A DNA stretch of 25,953 nt from Chloroflexota bacterium (GCA_016213125.1 JACRBR010000343.1:1-25953); one strand, 5' to 3'. Positions 1-8,492 are shown, counted from the stretch's first letter. The notes: a model not told the origin generated them from the sequence alone. Translations and numbers: made by a program.

Positions 1-284
1 AGTTTGTGCAGGCCCGCGAGTATGCCGACCCAGAGGAAGTTCGTGTAGCCCTCGACGTGCTCGCCGCGGTTCCAGACGGGGCCGACCCCGTCGCCGAGGT
101 TGCGGGCGTAGCGATAGGAGATGAAGGCGTCGTCGCTGGTGTAGTGGAAGTAGAAGTGCTGAAGCAGAAGGATGCCGGCGGAGGCGCCGATCGCGGCGAT
201 GTGCCACTGGCGGGTGAAGCGCCCGACGCCACCGGCGAGAGCGGCGGCGCCGACGACCCCGAGGACGAGCCAGGGGAAGTTCAT
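1..284 (-). CDS. Membrane glycosyltransferase (GT-C type), N-terminal part only
   Basis: The reading frame starts at the ATG read from 284 and stays open to the left edge, so only the first 94 residues are seen. A hydrophobic start (residues 3-20) and a second hydrophobic segment (about 28-45) lead into a loop with an acidic DD pair at 51-52, followed by [10 protein letters not shown] and, at 79-85, GYTNFLW. This DD plus R-YxRN plus EGYTNFLW pattern is typical of the first extracytoplasmic loop of polytopic GT-C glycosyltransferases (PMT/GT39-like and related arabinosyl- or mannosyltransferases), where the DD binds the polyprenyl-phosphate sugar donor. The sugar and acceptor cannot be told from this part. 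A possible -10 box TACAAT lies at 335-330. Family assignment is by motif memory; the frame itself is clear. Confidence 0.72.
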   Translation of the reverse strand, partial: MNFPWLVLGVVGAAALAGGVGRFTRQWHIAAIGASAGILLLQHFYFHYTSDDAFISYRYARNLGDGVGPVWNRGEHVEGYTNFLWVGILAGLHK

Positions 285-329
285 GCGGTGGAGCCCGCTT
301 CGACGCCGGAGCCGTGTATCACGGGCCTT

Positions 330-335
330 ATTGTA
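330..335 (-). promoter_or_regulatory. Possible -10 box for the left-edge glycosyltransferase
   Basis: TACAAT on the minus strand (335 to 330), about 46 nt before the ATG at 284. It fits TANNNT, but I find no convincing -35 element 16-18 bp upstream. Confidence 0.3.
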
Positions 336-508
336 GGCGCATCGGCGGCATGATGCCTGCCGCGTCCGCTTCTCGCCGGATCCGGCGCCACCCCAGGGGC
401 ACAGCGTCACAACCACCTCTCAGCCGGAGGCCGAACGCTCGCGGCACGGGAACCACACACCGATACTCGCTGTGGGTGGCCCGGGAGCCTCGGGGGAGGT
501 CGATCCTG

Positions 509-2689
509 ATGCGGCGCGTTTCTCTGCTCATGTTGGCGGCCGCGACCTCGGTGGCGGTGACGGCCATCACCGTCTGGCTGGTGGTGGCGATCGTCCAGGA
601 CATCAACACCGGTCGCCGCAAGGGCGACGAACTCCAGACCGAGGTCCGGGAGCTGGAGCAGCTGCGCGCCTTCCAGAGTGCGCTCTTCATCGAGGTTGGG
701 GCGCTACCCGCCTACCTGGTCGTGCCGGAGCCCCGGTACGTGCGCGACTACGAGGTGGCCCGCGCACGGGCGGCCGCGGCGCTGGAGCAGTTGCGCGCGC
801 TGGAACCTAAGACCGGGGAAGAGGCCGTGTCGCTCGACCAGTTGATCGAGAGTTACGGGGTCCTCACGGCCAGCGCCAGGGCAGGCATGGAGATCCTCCA
901 GGGGAACCCGCAGGAGGCCGATCTCTCGTCCGCGTCCATCGGCGGCTTTGTCGAGGAGTTCGACCGCGTGCAGGCGGCGGAGGCGGCGCTTTCGGCAGAG
1001 AACGAGCGGCAGGTGGTGGAGCTGAACGACGAGTTGCGTGCGGCTGTTCGGGAGCGATCACAGGTGCTACTGGTGTTGGTGGTGTTCTGGTCGAGCGTGA
1101 TCGTGGCCAGCGCCGTGGCGGCGTACTGGCTGGTGTTGCGGCCGATCATCCGCCTGTCCCATGTGGCGCGATCGTTCGCAGGGGGACACCACGCAGCGCG
1201 CGTTCCCATGTCCGGGCCCAGGGAACTGGCGCAACTCGCGACAGATATGAACCACATGTTCGCGACCACAGCCGAGCATGCGCGTTCGCTGGAGAACGAG
1301 ATCCGGGAGCGCGGGAGGGTCGCGGCGGCGCTCGAACGGACGCTGGAGTCGGAACGGGAGCTGCGGAATCAGCTGCATCACCAGGCGTTCCACGATCCGC
1401 TCACGGGGTTGAGCAACCGGGCACGATTCATGGACCGGCTGGACCATGCGCTGGCACGCAGGACCCCGCAGGCGGCCGGGCCTTCGGTGCTGTTCATGGA
1501 CCTGGACGACTTCAAGTCCATCAACGACACGCTGGGACATGCCGCGGGCGATGAGTTGCTGCGGCACGTGGGCGATAGGCTGCAACAGTGCTTGAGGCCG
1601 GCAGATACGCTCGCGCGGCTGGGCGGCGATGAGTTCGGGGCTTTGATCGAGGACGCACGAGAGGATGACGCGCTAATCGTGGCCGAGCGCATCATGGAGA
1701 CACTGCGCGCACCGTTCACGATTTCGGACCGTGAGATCTTCAGCCGGGTGAGCGTAGGGGCGGTCCACGCAAACGGGGAGGTGACCGCCGCCGATCTGAT
1801 GCGTCACGCCGATGTGGCGATGTACGTGGCCAAGAACCAGGGAAAAGCGCGAGTCGTCGCATATCGTGACGAGATGGAGGCCGCGCTACTGGATGAGCTT
1901 GCGCTCGAAGGGGACATGCAGCGTGCGCTGGAACGCCGCGAGTTTGTCGTACAGTATCAGCCGATCGTGGGCGTCACGGATGAGGGGCTGAACGGATTCG
2001 AGGCGCTGGTGCGATGGCATCACCCGACGCGTGGCGTTATGGAACCGGAAGCGTTTATCCACATCGCGGAGCGGATAGGGCTCATGACGCCGATCGGTGA
2101 ATGGGTGCTCCGGGAAGCGTGCCGGAGCTTGGGCAGATGGCAGCACCGTTACCCGAAACACCCGCCGTTGGCGATGTCCGTCAACGTGTCCGCACGCCAG
2201 CTGTCTAGCGCGGAGTTCGCGGACGTCGTCTCCGATGTCCTAGCGGAGGCGCACATTGACCCCAGCTCGCTGATTCTCGAGATCACCGAGTCCTCCATGA
2301 TGATAGAGGGCACGCGCGCTATCGGCTACCTGCAGACGCTGCACGATCTGGGCGTACGTCTGGCCGTCGATGACTTCGGGACCGGATACTCATCGCTCTC
2401 GTACTTGCGTAACTTCCCACTTGATGAGCTGAAGGTCGACAAGTCGTTCATTGACCATGTGGCGGAAGCTGGGAAGGAAGAACACGTCGTTCGATCGATT
2501 ATCAGCCTCGCCAAAGCATTACATCTGCGGATCGTGGCGGAAGGGGTGGAGCGGAACGAGCAGCTCGAGATCCTGCGCGCGTTTGACTGTGACGAGGCAC
2601 AAGGGTTCCTGTTCAGCACACCGATGGACGCGGATGACGCCGAGCGTCTCCTGGCCAGCGGCGAGCGCGGCTCGCGGATGGCTGCCTGA
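509..2689 (+). CDS. Membrane-bound GGDEF-EAL protein (diguanylate cyclase/c-di-GMP phosphodiesterase)
   Basis: This 726-residue protein turns over the second messenger cyclic-di-GMP at the inner face of the membrane. It has a transmembrane helix at about 8-28, an extracytoplasmic helical sensor region of about 155 residues, a second helix at about 184-208, a HAMP-like linker to about 262, a short coiled coil, then GGDEF and EAL domains. The cyclase motif GGDEF is intact at 372-376. The inhibitory site RPAD sits exactly five residues before it. The EAL motif is intact at 498-500, and NVSARQL, EITESSMM, DDFGTGYSS and AEGVE follow, so both activities look possible. I chose the ATG at 509 because GGGAGGT lies 8-9 nt upstream and the frame before it reads as low-quality Arg-rich sequence. 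No response-regulator or PAS domain is visible; the signal sensed is unknown. Confidence 0.93.
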   Translation: MRRVSLLMLAAATSVAVTAITVWLVVAIVQDINTGRRKGDELQTEVRELEQLRAFQSALFIEVGALPAYLVVPEPRYVRDYEVARARAAAALEQLRALEPKTGEEAVSLDQLIESYGVLTASARAGMEILQGNPQEADLSSASIGGFVEEFDRVQAAEAALSAENERQVVELNDELRAAVRERSQVLLVLVVFWSSVIVASAVAAYWLVLRPIIRLSHVARSFAGGHHAARVPMSGPRELAQLATDMNHMFATTAEHARSLENEIRERGRVAAALERTLESERELRNQLHHQAFHDPLTGLSNRARFMDRLDHALARRTPQAAGPSVLFMDLDDFKSINDTLGHAAGDELLRHVGDRLQQCLRPADTLARLGGDEFGALIEDAREDDALIVAERIMETLRAPFTISDREIFSRVSVGAVHANGEVTAADLMRHADVAMYVAKNQGKARVVAYRDEMEAALLDELALEGDMQRALERREFVVQYQPIVGVTDEGLNGFEALVRWHHPTRGVMEPEAFIHIAERIGLMTPIGEWVLREACRSLGRWQHRYPKHPPLAMSVNVSARQLSSAEFADVVSDVLAEAHIDPSSLILEITESSMMIEGTRAIGYLQTLHDLGVRLAVDDFGTGYSSLSYLRNFPLDELKVDKSFIDHVAEAGKEEHVVRSIISLAKALHLRIVAEGVERNEQLEILRAFDCDEAQGFLFSTPMDADDAERLLASGERGSRMAA

Positions 2690-2697
2690 GGGCATCT

Positions 2698-3549
2698 TCA
2701 TCTGAGTACCGGGAGCTCGGTGAGCTCCCAGAGCGTCCAGACGGTGAAATCGGGGCTGGCGCCCTCCCCTTCGGCGTAGTTGCCGAGCGCGCGGCCGGTC
2801 TGGGCGCGGGTGGCTGGGGCGGTGGTGACGTTGCCGTCGCCGTGAGGGCCCTCCCCGACCTGCTCGTCCTCGTGGGGTGGGTCGGGCTTGCGTACCCGGC
2901 GCCAGACGGCCGTCATGCCGAGCGCCTGCGCGCCCTGGACGTCGGCGCGGAGGGAGTCGCCGACCATAACGCACTCCTCCGGTGCGAGGCCCATCTCGCG
3001 CAGCGTGTAGTGATAGCACTCTGCGTGCGGCTTCATGTAGCCGATGTCGCAGGAGACGGCGACGGATTCGAAGTACTTGTCCAGGCCCAGCTCACGAAGC
3101 TCTTCCTGGAAGCGCGGACCGCCGAAGACGCGGTTGGTGACGCAGCCGAGGCGGTAGCCCTTATCACGCAACCAGTCGAGGGTCCGAAACGCGTCGTCGA
3201 ACATCGTGCGGCCGAGGGTGAGGCCGCCGAGGTTCCAGGCATCCCAGAGACGGGCCCCCTGCTCGTACGTGAGGTCGAGACCCTTGCTGTTGGCGATCTG
3301 GCGCACGACCTCATTGAAGTCCGGGCTGACGCAGTCCGACTCATAGGCGGCGCGGTCAGCCTTTTCGACGCCGAGGCGGATCTCGCGGCCGAGGAAGCGG
3401 AGCTCGCCCTCGAGAGGGACGCCGAACTCGTCGAGCGCGGCGGTGATCCGGCGCATGGTCTCCATGCGGATGTCCATGGCGGCGGGCAGCTTCGGGAAGT
3501 GCCAGAGCGTATCGCCGAGGTCGAAGAGGACGGCTTTCGGGGGAGTCAT
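2698..3549 (-). CDS. HAD-superfamily hydrolase
   Basis: A 283-residue soluble protein with the four HAD motifs: DLGDT with nucleophile D10, VTN with T138, a motif III lysine (YMKP, K173) and GDS with D198. A helical cap of about 100 residues between motifs I and II makes it subfamily IA-like (phosphoglycolate phosphatase or haloacid dehalogenase type). The acid/base residue usually found two positions after the nucleophile is Gly here and Asp is one residue later; this DLGDT variant is frequent in the family. After the HAD core (about residue 218) there is a charged, Gly/Pro-rich tail of about 65 residues that is not part of the fold. It lies 87 bp after the 70-residue membrane protein on the same strand. 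No Shine-Dalgarno is visible; 7-bp repeats abut the start codon. The substrate is unknown. Confidence 0.85.
   Translation of the reverse strand: MTPPKAVLFDLGDTLWHFPKLPAAMDIRMETMRRITAALDEFGVPLEGELRFLGREIRLGVEKADRAAYESDCVSPDFNEVVRQIANSKGLDLTYEQGARLWDAWNLGGLTLGRTMFDDAFRTLDWLRDKGYRLGCVTNRVFGGPRFQEELRELGLDKYFESVAVSCDIGYMKPHAECYHYTLREMGLAPEECVMVGDSLRADVQGAQALGMTAVWRRVRKPDPPHEDEQVGEGPHGDGNVTTAPATRAQTGRALGNYAEGEGASPDFTVWTLWELTELPVLR
2711..2729 (+). terminator. Perfect 8-bp hairpin between convergent genes
   Basis: GGGAGCTC and GAGCTCCC flank a GGT loop, 22 nt after the stop of the GGDEF-EAL gene and inside the last codons of the convergent HAD gene. There is no T-run, so termination is only a guess; the palindrome itself is plain. 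Confidence 0.35.
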
Positions 3550-3570
3550 CAGTTCTCAGTTCTCAAGTTG
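3550..3570 (+). repeat. Heptad tandem repeat (3 units)
   Basis: Three 7-bp units read CAGTTCT, CAGTTCT, CAAGTTG. The block abuts the start codon of the HAD gene, in the place where a ribosome binding site would be expected. Confidence 0.6.
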
Positions 3571-3636
3571 CCTGTCCTGGTCGTCGAGGTGAGGGTAGCG
3601 CGGCGGGAAGTGGCGGGCTACTCGTCTGGCGGGAGG

Positions 3637-3849
3637 TCAATCGCGGCGGTGGGAGGAGGACTTGTTGCCGCCGAAAATACCGAGGAACGGCGAGCCGGCG
3701 CCAAGGAGGAAGCCGAGGTCGTACCAATTGCCGCCTCGGGCAGCGTTGTAGAAGGGGAAGCGCTCCCACCCGCCGAAGACGTGGACGATGAGCACGATCC
3801 AGGCGGAGAAGCCGTTCCAGAAGCCCCAGAGGAAGTCCTGCCACCACAT
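3637..3849 (-). CDS. Small membrane protein of unknown function, rich in Trp and Gly
   Basis: A 70-residue protein starting MWWQDFLWGFWNGF, with one hydrophobic helix (about 12-28, SAWIVLIVHVFGGW), a middle loop ending in GGNWYDLGFLLGAG, and a basic polar tail (SSSHRRD). I recall similar short proteins with a WYDFGFLLG-type motif in Actinobacteria and Chloroflexota, always without a known function. I chose the internal ATG at 3849 because everything before it overlaps a heptad-repeat tract and reads as unlike protein, whereas the conserved-looking part begins exactly at MWWQ. A weak GAGAAG lies about 6 nt upstream. It is divergent from the SPFH gene and 87 bp upstream of the HAD gene, possibly co-transcribed with the latter. 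Confidence 0.72.
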   Translation of the reverse strand: MWWQDFLWGFWNGFSAWIVLIVHVFGGWERFPFYNAARGGNWYDLGFLLGAGSPFLGIFGGNKSSSHRRD

Positions 3850-4163
3850 GTTCTGCTTCTCGGGTCTCAGTTCTCGGTTGTCATTGCCTGCTATCCGAGC
3901 ATTGCTGATTTCCGGCACAGGCGGAAGTGTCGCTCTGGCCCCAATCGTGCGTCAGATGGCAGTATCAGTGTGCGCGCCGAGACGCCCGCGCAACGGGGAC
4001 GCCTCGGACGGCCGTGCTACCAGGGAATCGCGAGCCGTGGGAAATCTACGCGCCGGGCGCAATCCATAGCGGAACCTTCACAGCGGCGATACATTTCTGA
4101 GGTGCGCGGGAGTGCGCCGGCGGCGAGTTGCCGGCGGCTGTAGCAGGCCCGCAAGGAGTCTCG
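3850..4163. other. Divergent intergenic region (314 bp)
   Basis: Spacer between the 70-residue membrane protein (minus) and the SPFH gene (plus). It holds a heptad tract at 3853-3887, a possible -10 (TACATT, 4090-4095) for the SPFH gene without a clear -35, and AAGGAG at 4153-4158. I see no small gene or RNA in the remaining part. Confidence 0.6.
3853..3887 (+). repeat. Heptad tandem repeat (5 units)
   Basis: Units in register: CTGCTTC, TCGGGTC, TCAGTTC, TCGGTTG, TCATTGC. The last four all begin with TC, and the centre is related to the CAGTTCT unit at 3550. Confidence 0.6.
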
Positions 4164-6203
4164 ATGGAAGCCTCGGTCGTCGCGCTCATCATCATCGGCG
4201 TGGTGGCACTGGTGCTCCTGCTGTTGTTCTTCACCAGCGGCATGCTCGTGAACATCGGCGGGCAACAGATCGGGATCATGGAGCGCAAATACTTCGGGAA
4301 GTCGCTCCCGGAAGGCCGCGTGGTCGCCATGCGTGGCGAGATTGGCATCCGGGCGGAGGTGCTGCAGCCGGGATTGCACTTCATGATTCCGTTCCTGTTC
4401 AGGGTGACTAAGGACGACATGCTCGTCATCGGCGAGGACGAGGTGGGGCTGATCGAATCGATCGACGGCCTGCCGCTGGAGCCTGGCCACATCTTCGGGC
4501 GGCGGGTGGCGAACCACGACGCGTTCCAGGACGCCGAAGGCTTCCTGCGGAACGGCGGCCAGAAGGGCCCGCAGATCGACATCCTGGCGCCGGGCAAGTA
4601 TCGCATCAACACGTACCTCTTCCGAATTCGGACATCGCCGGCAGTGGTGATAGCCCAGAACCAGGTCGGGATCGTGAACGCGCGCGACGGGCTGCCCATC
4701 GTGCCGGGGCGGCTGCTCGCGCACAAGGTCGAGGGCCACCAGGCGTTCCAGGACGGGGAGGCGTTTGTCGCGGGCAACGGGCAGCGCGGGCCGCAGATCG
4801 AGGTGATGCTGCCGGGCAGGTACCGCATCAATTCGGACCTGTTCAACGTCGAGATCCAGCCGGCGAGCGTGGTGCAGGCGAACCAGGTCGGCCTCGTGAC
4901 CGCGAAGGACGGCGACCCGCTGCCTTCGGGCGAGCTGGTGGCGATGAGCGTGCCGGGCCACGGCGATTACCAGGACGCGTCGGCGTTCCTGACGCAGGGT
5001 GGGCAGCGCGGGCCACAGTACGACCTGTTGAAGCCGGGCACGTACTACATCAACCCGCTGATGTTCGACGTGAAGCTCGACAGCGTCGCCGTTGTGCAGC
5101 GCGGCGAGGTCGCCGTGCTGGTGTCAAACGTGGGCAAGGAGCCCGAGGACATACCGCACGAGGACCGGCTGGCGGGGCGCGAGCGATACGTCGTGCCGGC
5201 GGGGTTCCGTGGCATCCAGGCGGAAGTCGCGGGGCCGGGCGTGTACTACCTGAACCGGTGGGCGTACATCGCCTACATCATCCCGACGACCAACCTGACC
5301 ATCGACTGGGCCGAAGAGGGGATGGTGCCGTCGGAGGACGACAGCAGCCCCAGCAACCGCCGGGTCCAGCTCTTCAACCCGCTGGCCGTCATCAGCCGCG
5401 ACGGGTTCGAGATGCGCGTGAGTGTGAAGGTGGTGATCCGGGTGCGGCCGGACCAGGCGCCGCTGATGGTGGCCAAGATCGGCTCTATCGAGAACCTGAT
5501 CGACCACGTGGTGCACCCGATGATCGACTCGTCGTTTCGGAACCAGGCGTCGTCGTCGGAGGCGATGGCGTTCATGCAGGACCGCGCCGACGAGCAGGCG
5601 AAGGCGGAAGCGCGCGCCCGCGTGGAGCTGGAGAAGTACCACGTCGAGTGCGTGTCGGTGCTGATCTCGCAGATCATCCTGCCGCAGGAGCTGATGGAGA
5701 TCCACACGCGGCGCGTTATCGCGGCGCAGCAGCAGGCGATGTTCGTCGAGCAGCAGAAGGCCGAAGAGAAGCGCATCGACACGGAGAACACGCGGGCGAA
5801 GGCGGACAAACAGCCGGAGCTGGTGGCCGCGCAGATCTCGGTGCAGGTGGCGGAGCAGACGAAGCAGCAAATCATCCTGACCGCCGAAGGCCGCGCGCGT
5901 GCAGTCGAGCTGGAAGGCGCCGCGGAGGGGCAGAAGATCCTGGCGGTCGGGCAGGCGACGGCGGAGGCGTACGAGCAGCAGGTGGCGGCGGTGGGGCAAC
6001 TGAACCTCGCGGGGATCGAGGTCACGAAGTCGATCGCGGCAGCCGGGCTGAAGATAACGCCGGACATCATGGTCGGCGGCGGAGGCGACGGCGGCGGGGC
6101 GAGCATCTTCTCGGCCTTCATCGCGCAGCTGCTGGCCGGGAACCGGGTGTCGCTCTCGGGACCGAACGGGAACCAGAACGGCGGGCAGACTCCGCAGTCA
6201 TAA
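4164..6203 (+). CDS. SPFH-domain membrane protein with five N-terminal repeats (vault-like layout)
   Basis: A 679-residue protein anchored by one N-terminal helix (5-23). Residues about 34-376 consist of five related units. Units at about 88-160, 161-234 and 235-308 are clear, each about 73 residues, running from xNQVGxV to PGxYxIN and xLFxV. Units at 34-86 and 309-376 are diverged. An SPFH/band-7 domain follows (about 395-515), then a long Ala/Glu/Gln-rich helix (about 515-620) as in flotillins, and a Gly-rich then Asn/Gly-rich tail. SPFH proteins form large membrane-bound rings or cages that organise lipids and proteases. The repeats-SPFH-helix order also recalls major vault protein; that comparison is by eye. 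The ATG at 4164 is preceded by AAGGAG at 5-nt spacing, and the helix starts immediately after it. It appears monocistronic; no NfeD-type partner is adjacent. Confidence 0.88.
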   Translation: MEASVVALIIIGVVALVLLLLFFTSGMLVNIGGQQIGIMERKYFGKSLPEGRVVAMRGEIGIRAEVLQPGLHFMIPFLFRVTKDDMLVIGEDEVGLIESIDGLPLEPGHIFGRRVANHDAFQDAEGFLRNGGQKGPQIDILAPGKYRINTYLFRIRTSPAVVIAQNQVGIVNARDGLPIVPGRLLAHKVEGHQAFQDGEAFVAGNGQRGPQIEVMLPGRYRINSDLFNVEIQPASVVQANQVGLVTAKDGDPLPSGELVAMSVPGHGDYQDASAFLTQGGQRGPQYDLLKPGTYYINPLMFDVKLDSVAVVQRGEVAVLVSNVGKEPEDIPHEDRLAGRERYVVPAGFRGIQAEVAGPGVYYLNRWAYIAYIIPTTNLTIDWAEEGMVPSEDDSSPSNRRVQLFNPLAVISRDGFEMRVSVKVVIRVRPDQAPLMVAKIGSIENLIDHVVHPMIDSSFRNQASSSEAMAFMQDRADEQAKAEARARVELEKYHVECVSVLISQIILPQELMEIHTRRVIAAQQQAMFVEQQKAEEKRIDTENTRAKADKQPELVAAQISVQVAEQTKQQIILTAEGRARAVELEGAAEGQKILAVGQATAEAYEQQVAAVGQLNLAGIEVTKSIAAAGLKITPDIMVGGGGDGGGASIFSAFIAQLLAGNRVSLSGPNGNQNGGQTPQS

Positions 6204-6273
6204 TGGCGGGCGTCCACGTGAGCGATCCGAGGAGGCGACCAGCCGCGCGCGTCATTAAACATAACCGGGTTCA

Positions 6274-6299
6274 GCGTGGCTCCGCAGGCGCGGCCACGC
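6274..6299 (+). terminator. Hairpin after the SPFH gene
   Basis: A 7-bp perfect inverted repeat (GCGTGGC and GCCACGC) with a 12-nt loop, 70 nt after the SPFH stop and before dnaX. It has no T-run, so it is a weak terminator candidate. Confidence 0.3.
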
Positions 6300-6339
6300 C
6301 GCAGCGTGCCGCAAGACGTGTCCGTACTTGTGGCCTCGC

Positions 6340-6345
6340 TATACT
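6340..6345 (+). promoter_or_regulatory. Possible -10 box for dnaX
   Basis: TATACT, 39 nt before the dnaX start. A convincing -35 is not visible, so this is only a candidate for the dnaX-ybaB promoter. Confidence 0.35.
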
Positions 6346-6384
6346 TGGGCACGATCCCGAATCTGACCGAGGAATGCACCCCGC

Positions 6385-8175
6385 ATGCCGGCTGAAGTTC
6401 TCTATCGCAAATGGCGGCCGCAGCGGTTCGCCGACGTGTCCGGCCAGGAGTTGGTGACGCGGACGCTCATCAATGCCGTCTCGACGGGCCGCGTCTCGCA
6501 CGCGTACCTGTTCTCGGGGCCGCGCGGCACCGGAAAGACGACGACCGCGCGGCTACTGGCGAAGGCGATCAACTGCGAGAAGAACCAGAAGGACAAGAGG
6601 GACAAGCCGGGCGAGCCCTGCAACGCGTGCCCGTCGTGCAAAGAGGTGTCCGAGGGCAGCGCGCTGGACCTGGTGGAGCTGGACGGGGCGAGCAACCGCG
6701 GCATCGACGACATCCGGGCGCTGCGCGAGAACGCGGGCTACCTGCCGATGGCGGGGATGGACGCGCACAAGGTGTACCTCATCGACGAGGTGCACATGTT
6801 GACAGATGCGGCGTTCAACGCGCTGTTGAAGACGCTGGAGGAGCCGCCACCGCACATCATCTTCATCCTGGCGACGACGGACGTGCACAAGGTGCCCGCG
6901 ACCATCGTCTCGCGCTGCCAGCGTCACGAGTTCAAACGCATACCCCTCTCGGCGATGGCGGACCGGCTGGCCTTCATCGCCGGGCAGGAGAAGATCGAGG
7001 CGCCGCGGGAGGCGCTGGAGATGATCTCGCGCGTGGCGACGGGGTCGCTCCGCGACGCGATCAACCTGCTCGAGCAGATCTGCGACTCCTACGGGACGTC
7101 GCCGTCGCTGGAGGCGGTTCGCGAGGGGCTGGGGCTCATCGCGGACGAGCGGGCCTCGCGGCTGGCACTGCAGGCGCTGCACGCCGACTTCAGCGGAGGC
7201 CTCACGACGATCGGCGAGGTGCGGGACGACGGCCTGGACCTGCGCCAGTTCCAGAAGGAAGTTGTCATGCGGCTGCGCGAACTGCTGCACGTGAAGAGCG
7301 GGGCCGATACCGAGGGGCGTTGGACGGCCGAGCAGGTTTCCGAGATGCAGGAGAGTATGGCCGGCGTTTCGCGAGAGGCGCTGGTGCAGGCGCTCCGTGC
7401 GTTCGGACAGGCGGACCTGCGGGCGGACCCGCTATCGCCGCTCCCGTTGGAGCTGGCGTTGGCGGACTCGGCGGCGCCGCCCCCTGCGCCAGGCGCGCGC
7501 GCTGAGCCAGCTCGCGAGCCGGCGCCGATGCGGCGCCCGGACGGTGTGCCGGCGCAGCGGCCTGCTCCGGCTCCTGCCGGGCGGCAGCCACAGCCCGCGC
7601 GGCCAAGCGCAACGGCCAGCAGGCCCGCGCCTGCCGCACGCACCCAGGACGCTGAGCGCGTGCCCGAGGACCTGCGGAAGGACCTGAGCAAGGCGTCGGC
7701 TGAGGACATCGCGCGGATGCTGGGAAGCAAAGCGCCTGTCATCCCGCCCGCGGGCCAGGAGCCGGAAGAGGCCGCGACGGCGCCTGCCGCATCGTCGAAG
7801 AACGGCGGGCACCTGGCGACGACGCCCGGCGGAAACATCGACCTGGATACGTTCGTCGACCACAAGCTGCGGCCGCTCGCGAAACAGAAGTCGCAGAAGC
7901 TGGACGCGCTGCTCAACGGCTCGTGCCGGGCGGTGTCGTACGAAGGCGGCGTGCTGACGCTGGGGTTCTTCCTGGACGCCCACCACAAGAAGACCGTGGA
8001 ACAGGCGGCGACGCGGAAAGAGTACGAGGCGCTCGCCTCGCAGATCTTCGGGGAGCCGGTGACGATCCAGTGTATCCTTGCTGAGAAGACCCCGAGGGCG
8101 ATCAAGAGCCCGCTGGTGCAGCACGCGGTGCAGGCGCACGGCGCGAAGATCGTATCTGGAGACGAGGAGCCGTAG
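6385..8175 (+). CDS. dnaX: DNA polymerase III subunit tau/gamma
   Basis: A 596-residue clamp-loader ATPase that assembles the replicative polymerase and opens the sliding clamp. The AAA+ domain shows Walker A GPRGTGKT (45-52), zinc ligands Cys64, Cys79, Cys82 and Cys85, Walker B with DEVH (134-137), sensor 1 ATTD, the SRC arginine-finger motif (176-178) and sensor 2 GSLRDA (220-225). Domain III extends to about residue 355. A Pro/Ala-rich linker (about 365-425) follows, then a C-terminal part that is poorly conserved in the family. I find no A-rich slippery sequence, so a frameshifted short gamma form is not indicated. It is followed 2 nt later by ybaB. The start is supported by homology (MPAEVLYRKWRPQ), with GAGG about 12 nt upstream. 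Confidence 0.97.
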   Translation: MPAEVLYRKWRPQRFADVSGQELVTRTLINAVSTGRVSHAYLFSGPRGTGKTTTARLLAKAINCEKNQKDKRDKPGEPCNACPSCKEVSEGSALDLVELDGASNRGIDDIRALRENAGYLPMAGMDAHKVYLIDEVHMLTDAAFNALLKTLEEPPPHIIFILATTDVHKVPATIVSRCQRHEFKRIPLSAMADRLAFIAGQEKIEAPREALEMISRVATGSLRDAINLLEQICDSYGTSPSLEAVREGLGLIADERASRLALQALHADFSGGLTTIGEVRDDGLDLRQFQKEVVMRLRELLHVKSGADTEGRWTAEQVSEMQESMAGVSREALVQALRAFGQADLRADPLSPLPLELALADSAAPPPAPGARAEPAREPAPMRRPDGVPAQRPAPAPAGRQPQPARPSATASRPAPAARTQDAERVPEDLRKDLSKASAEDIARMLGSKAPVIPPAGQEPEEAATAPAASSKNGGHLATTPGGNIDLDTFVDHKLRPLAKQKSQKLDALLNGSCRAVSYEGGVLTLGFFLDAHHKKTVEQAATRKEYEALASQIFGEPVTIQCILAEKTPRAIKSPLVQHAVQAHGAKIVSGDEEP

Positions 8176-8177
8176 CG

Positions 8178-8492
8178 ATGTCGATGAACCGGGACATGAT
8201 GGCGAAGCTGGGCCAGGCGATGGCGCAGGTGCAGAAGGCGCAGGCCGAGCTGGCGGAGAAGACGGCCGAGGGCACGGCGGGCGGCGGCATGGTACACGTG
8301 ACCATTACGGGCGGCATGAAGGTGCAGTCGCTGAAGATCGAGAGAGACGCAGTGGACCCGGACGACGTCGAGATGCTCGAGGATCTCGTGACCGCCGCGC
8401 TGAACGAGGCCCTCCAGAAGGTGCAGTCGATGCAGTACGGACAGCTCGCCGGGATCGCCGGGAACATCCTGCCGGGTTTGAATCAAGGATAA
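8178..8492 (+). CDS. ybaB: YbaB/EbfC nucleoid-associated protein
   Basis: A 104-residue DNA-binding protein of the YbaB/EbfC family, which forms tweezer-like dimers and coats DNA. An N-terminal helix rich in Gln, Lys and Ala (about 6-30) is followed by the GGGMVHVTITGG strand region (about 35-46) and a C-terminal helix (DLVTAALNEAL), in the family's usual order. It sits between dnaX and recR, as in many bacteria, and its start is 2 nt after the dnaX stop, so the two are co-transcribed. A second Met at residue 3 could also serve as the start. Confidence 0.94.
   Translation: MSMNRDMMAKLGQAMAQVQKAQAELAEKTAEGTAGGGMVHVTITGGMKVQSLKIERDAVDPDDVEMLEDLVTAALNEALQKVQSMQYGQLAGIAGNILPGLNQG

Noticed and set aside
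6204..6384. SRP (4.5S) RNA gene upstream of dnaX
   Set aside because: This is a usual location for ffs, but the conserved GGUCAGG and GGAAGGAAGCAG core is not in this gap.
6385..8175. Programmed frameshift in dnaX giving a gamma form
   Set aside because: No A-rich slippery heptamer or downstream hairpin with the right position was found.
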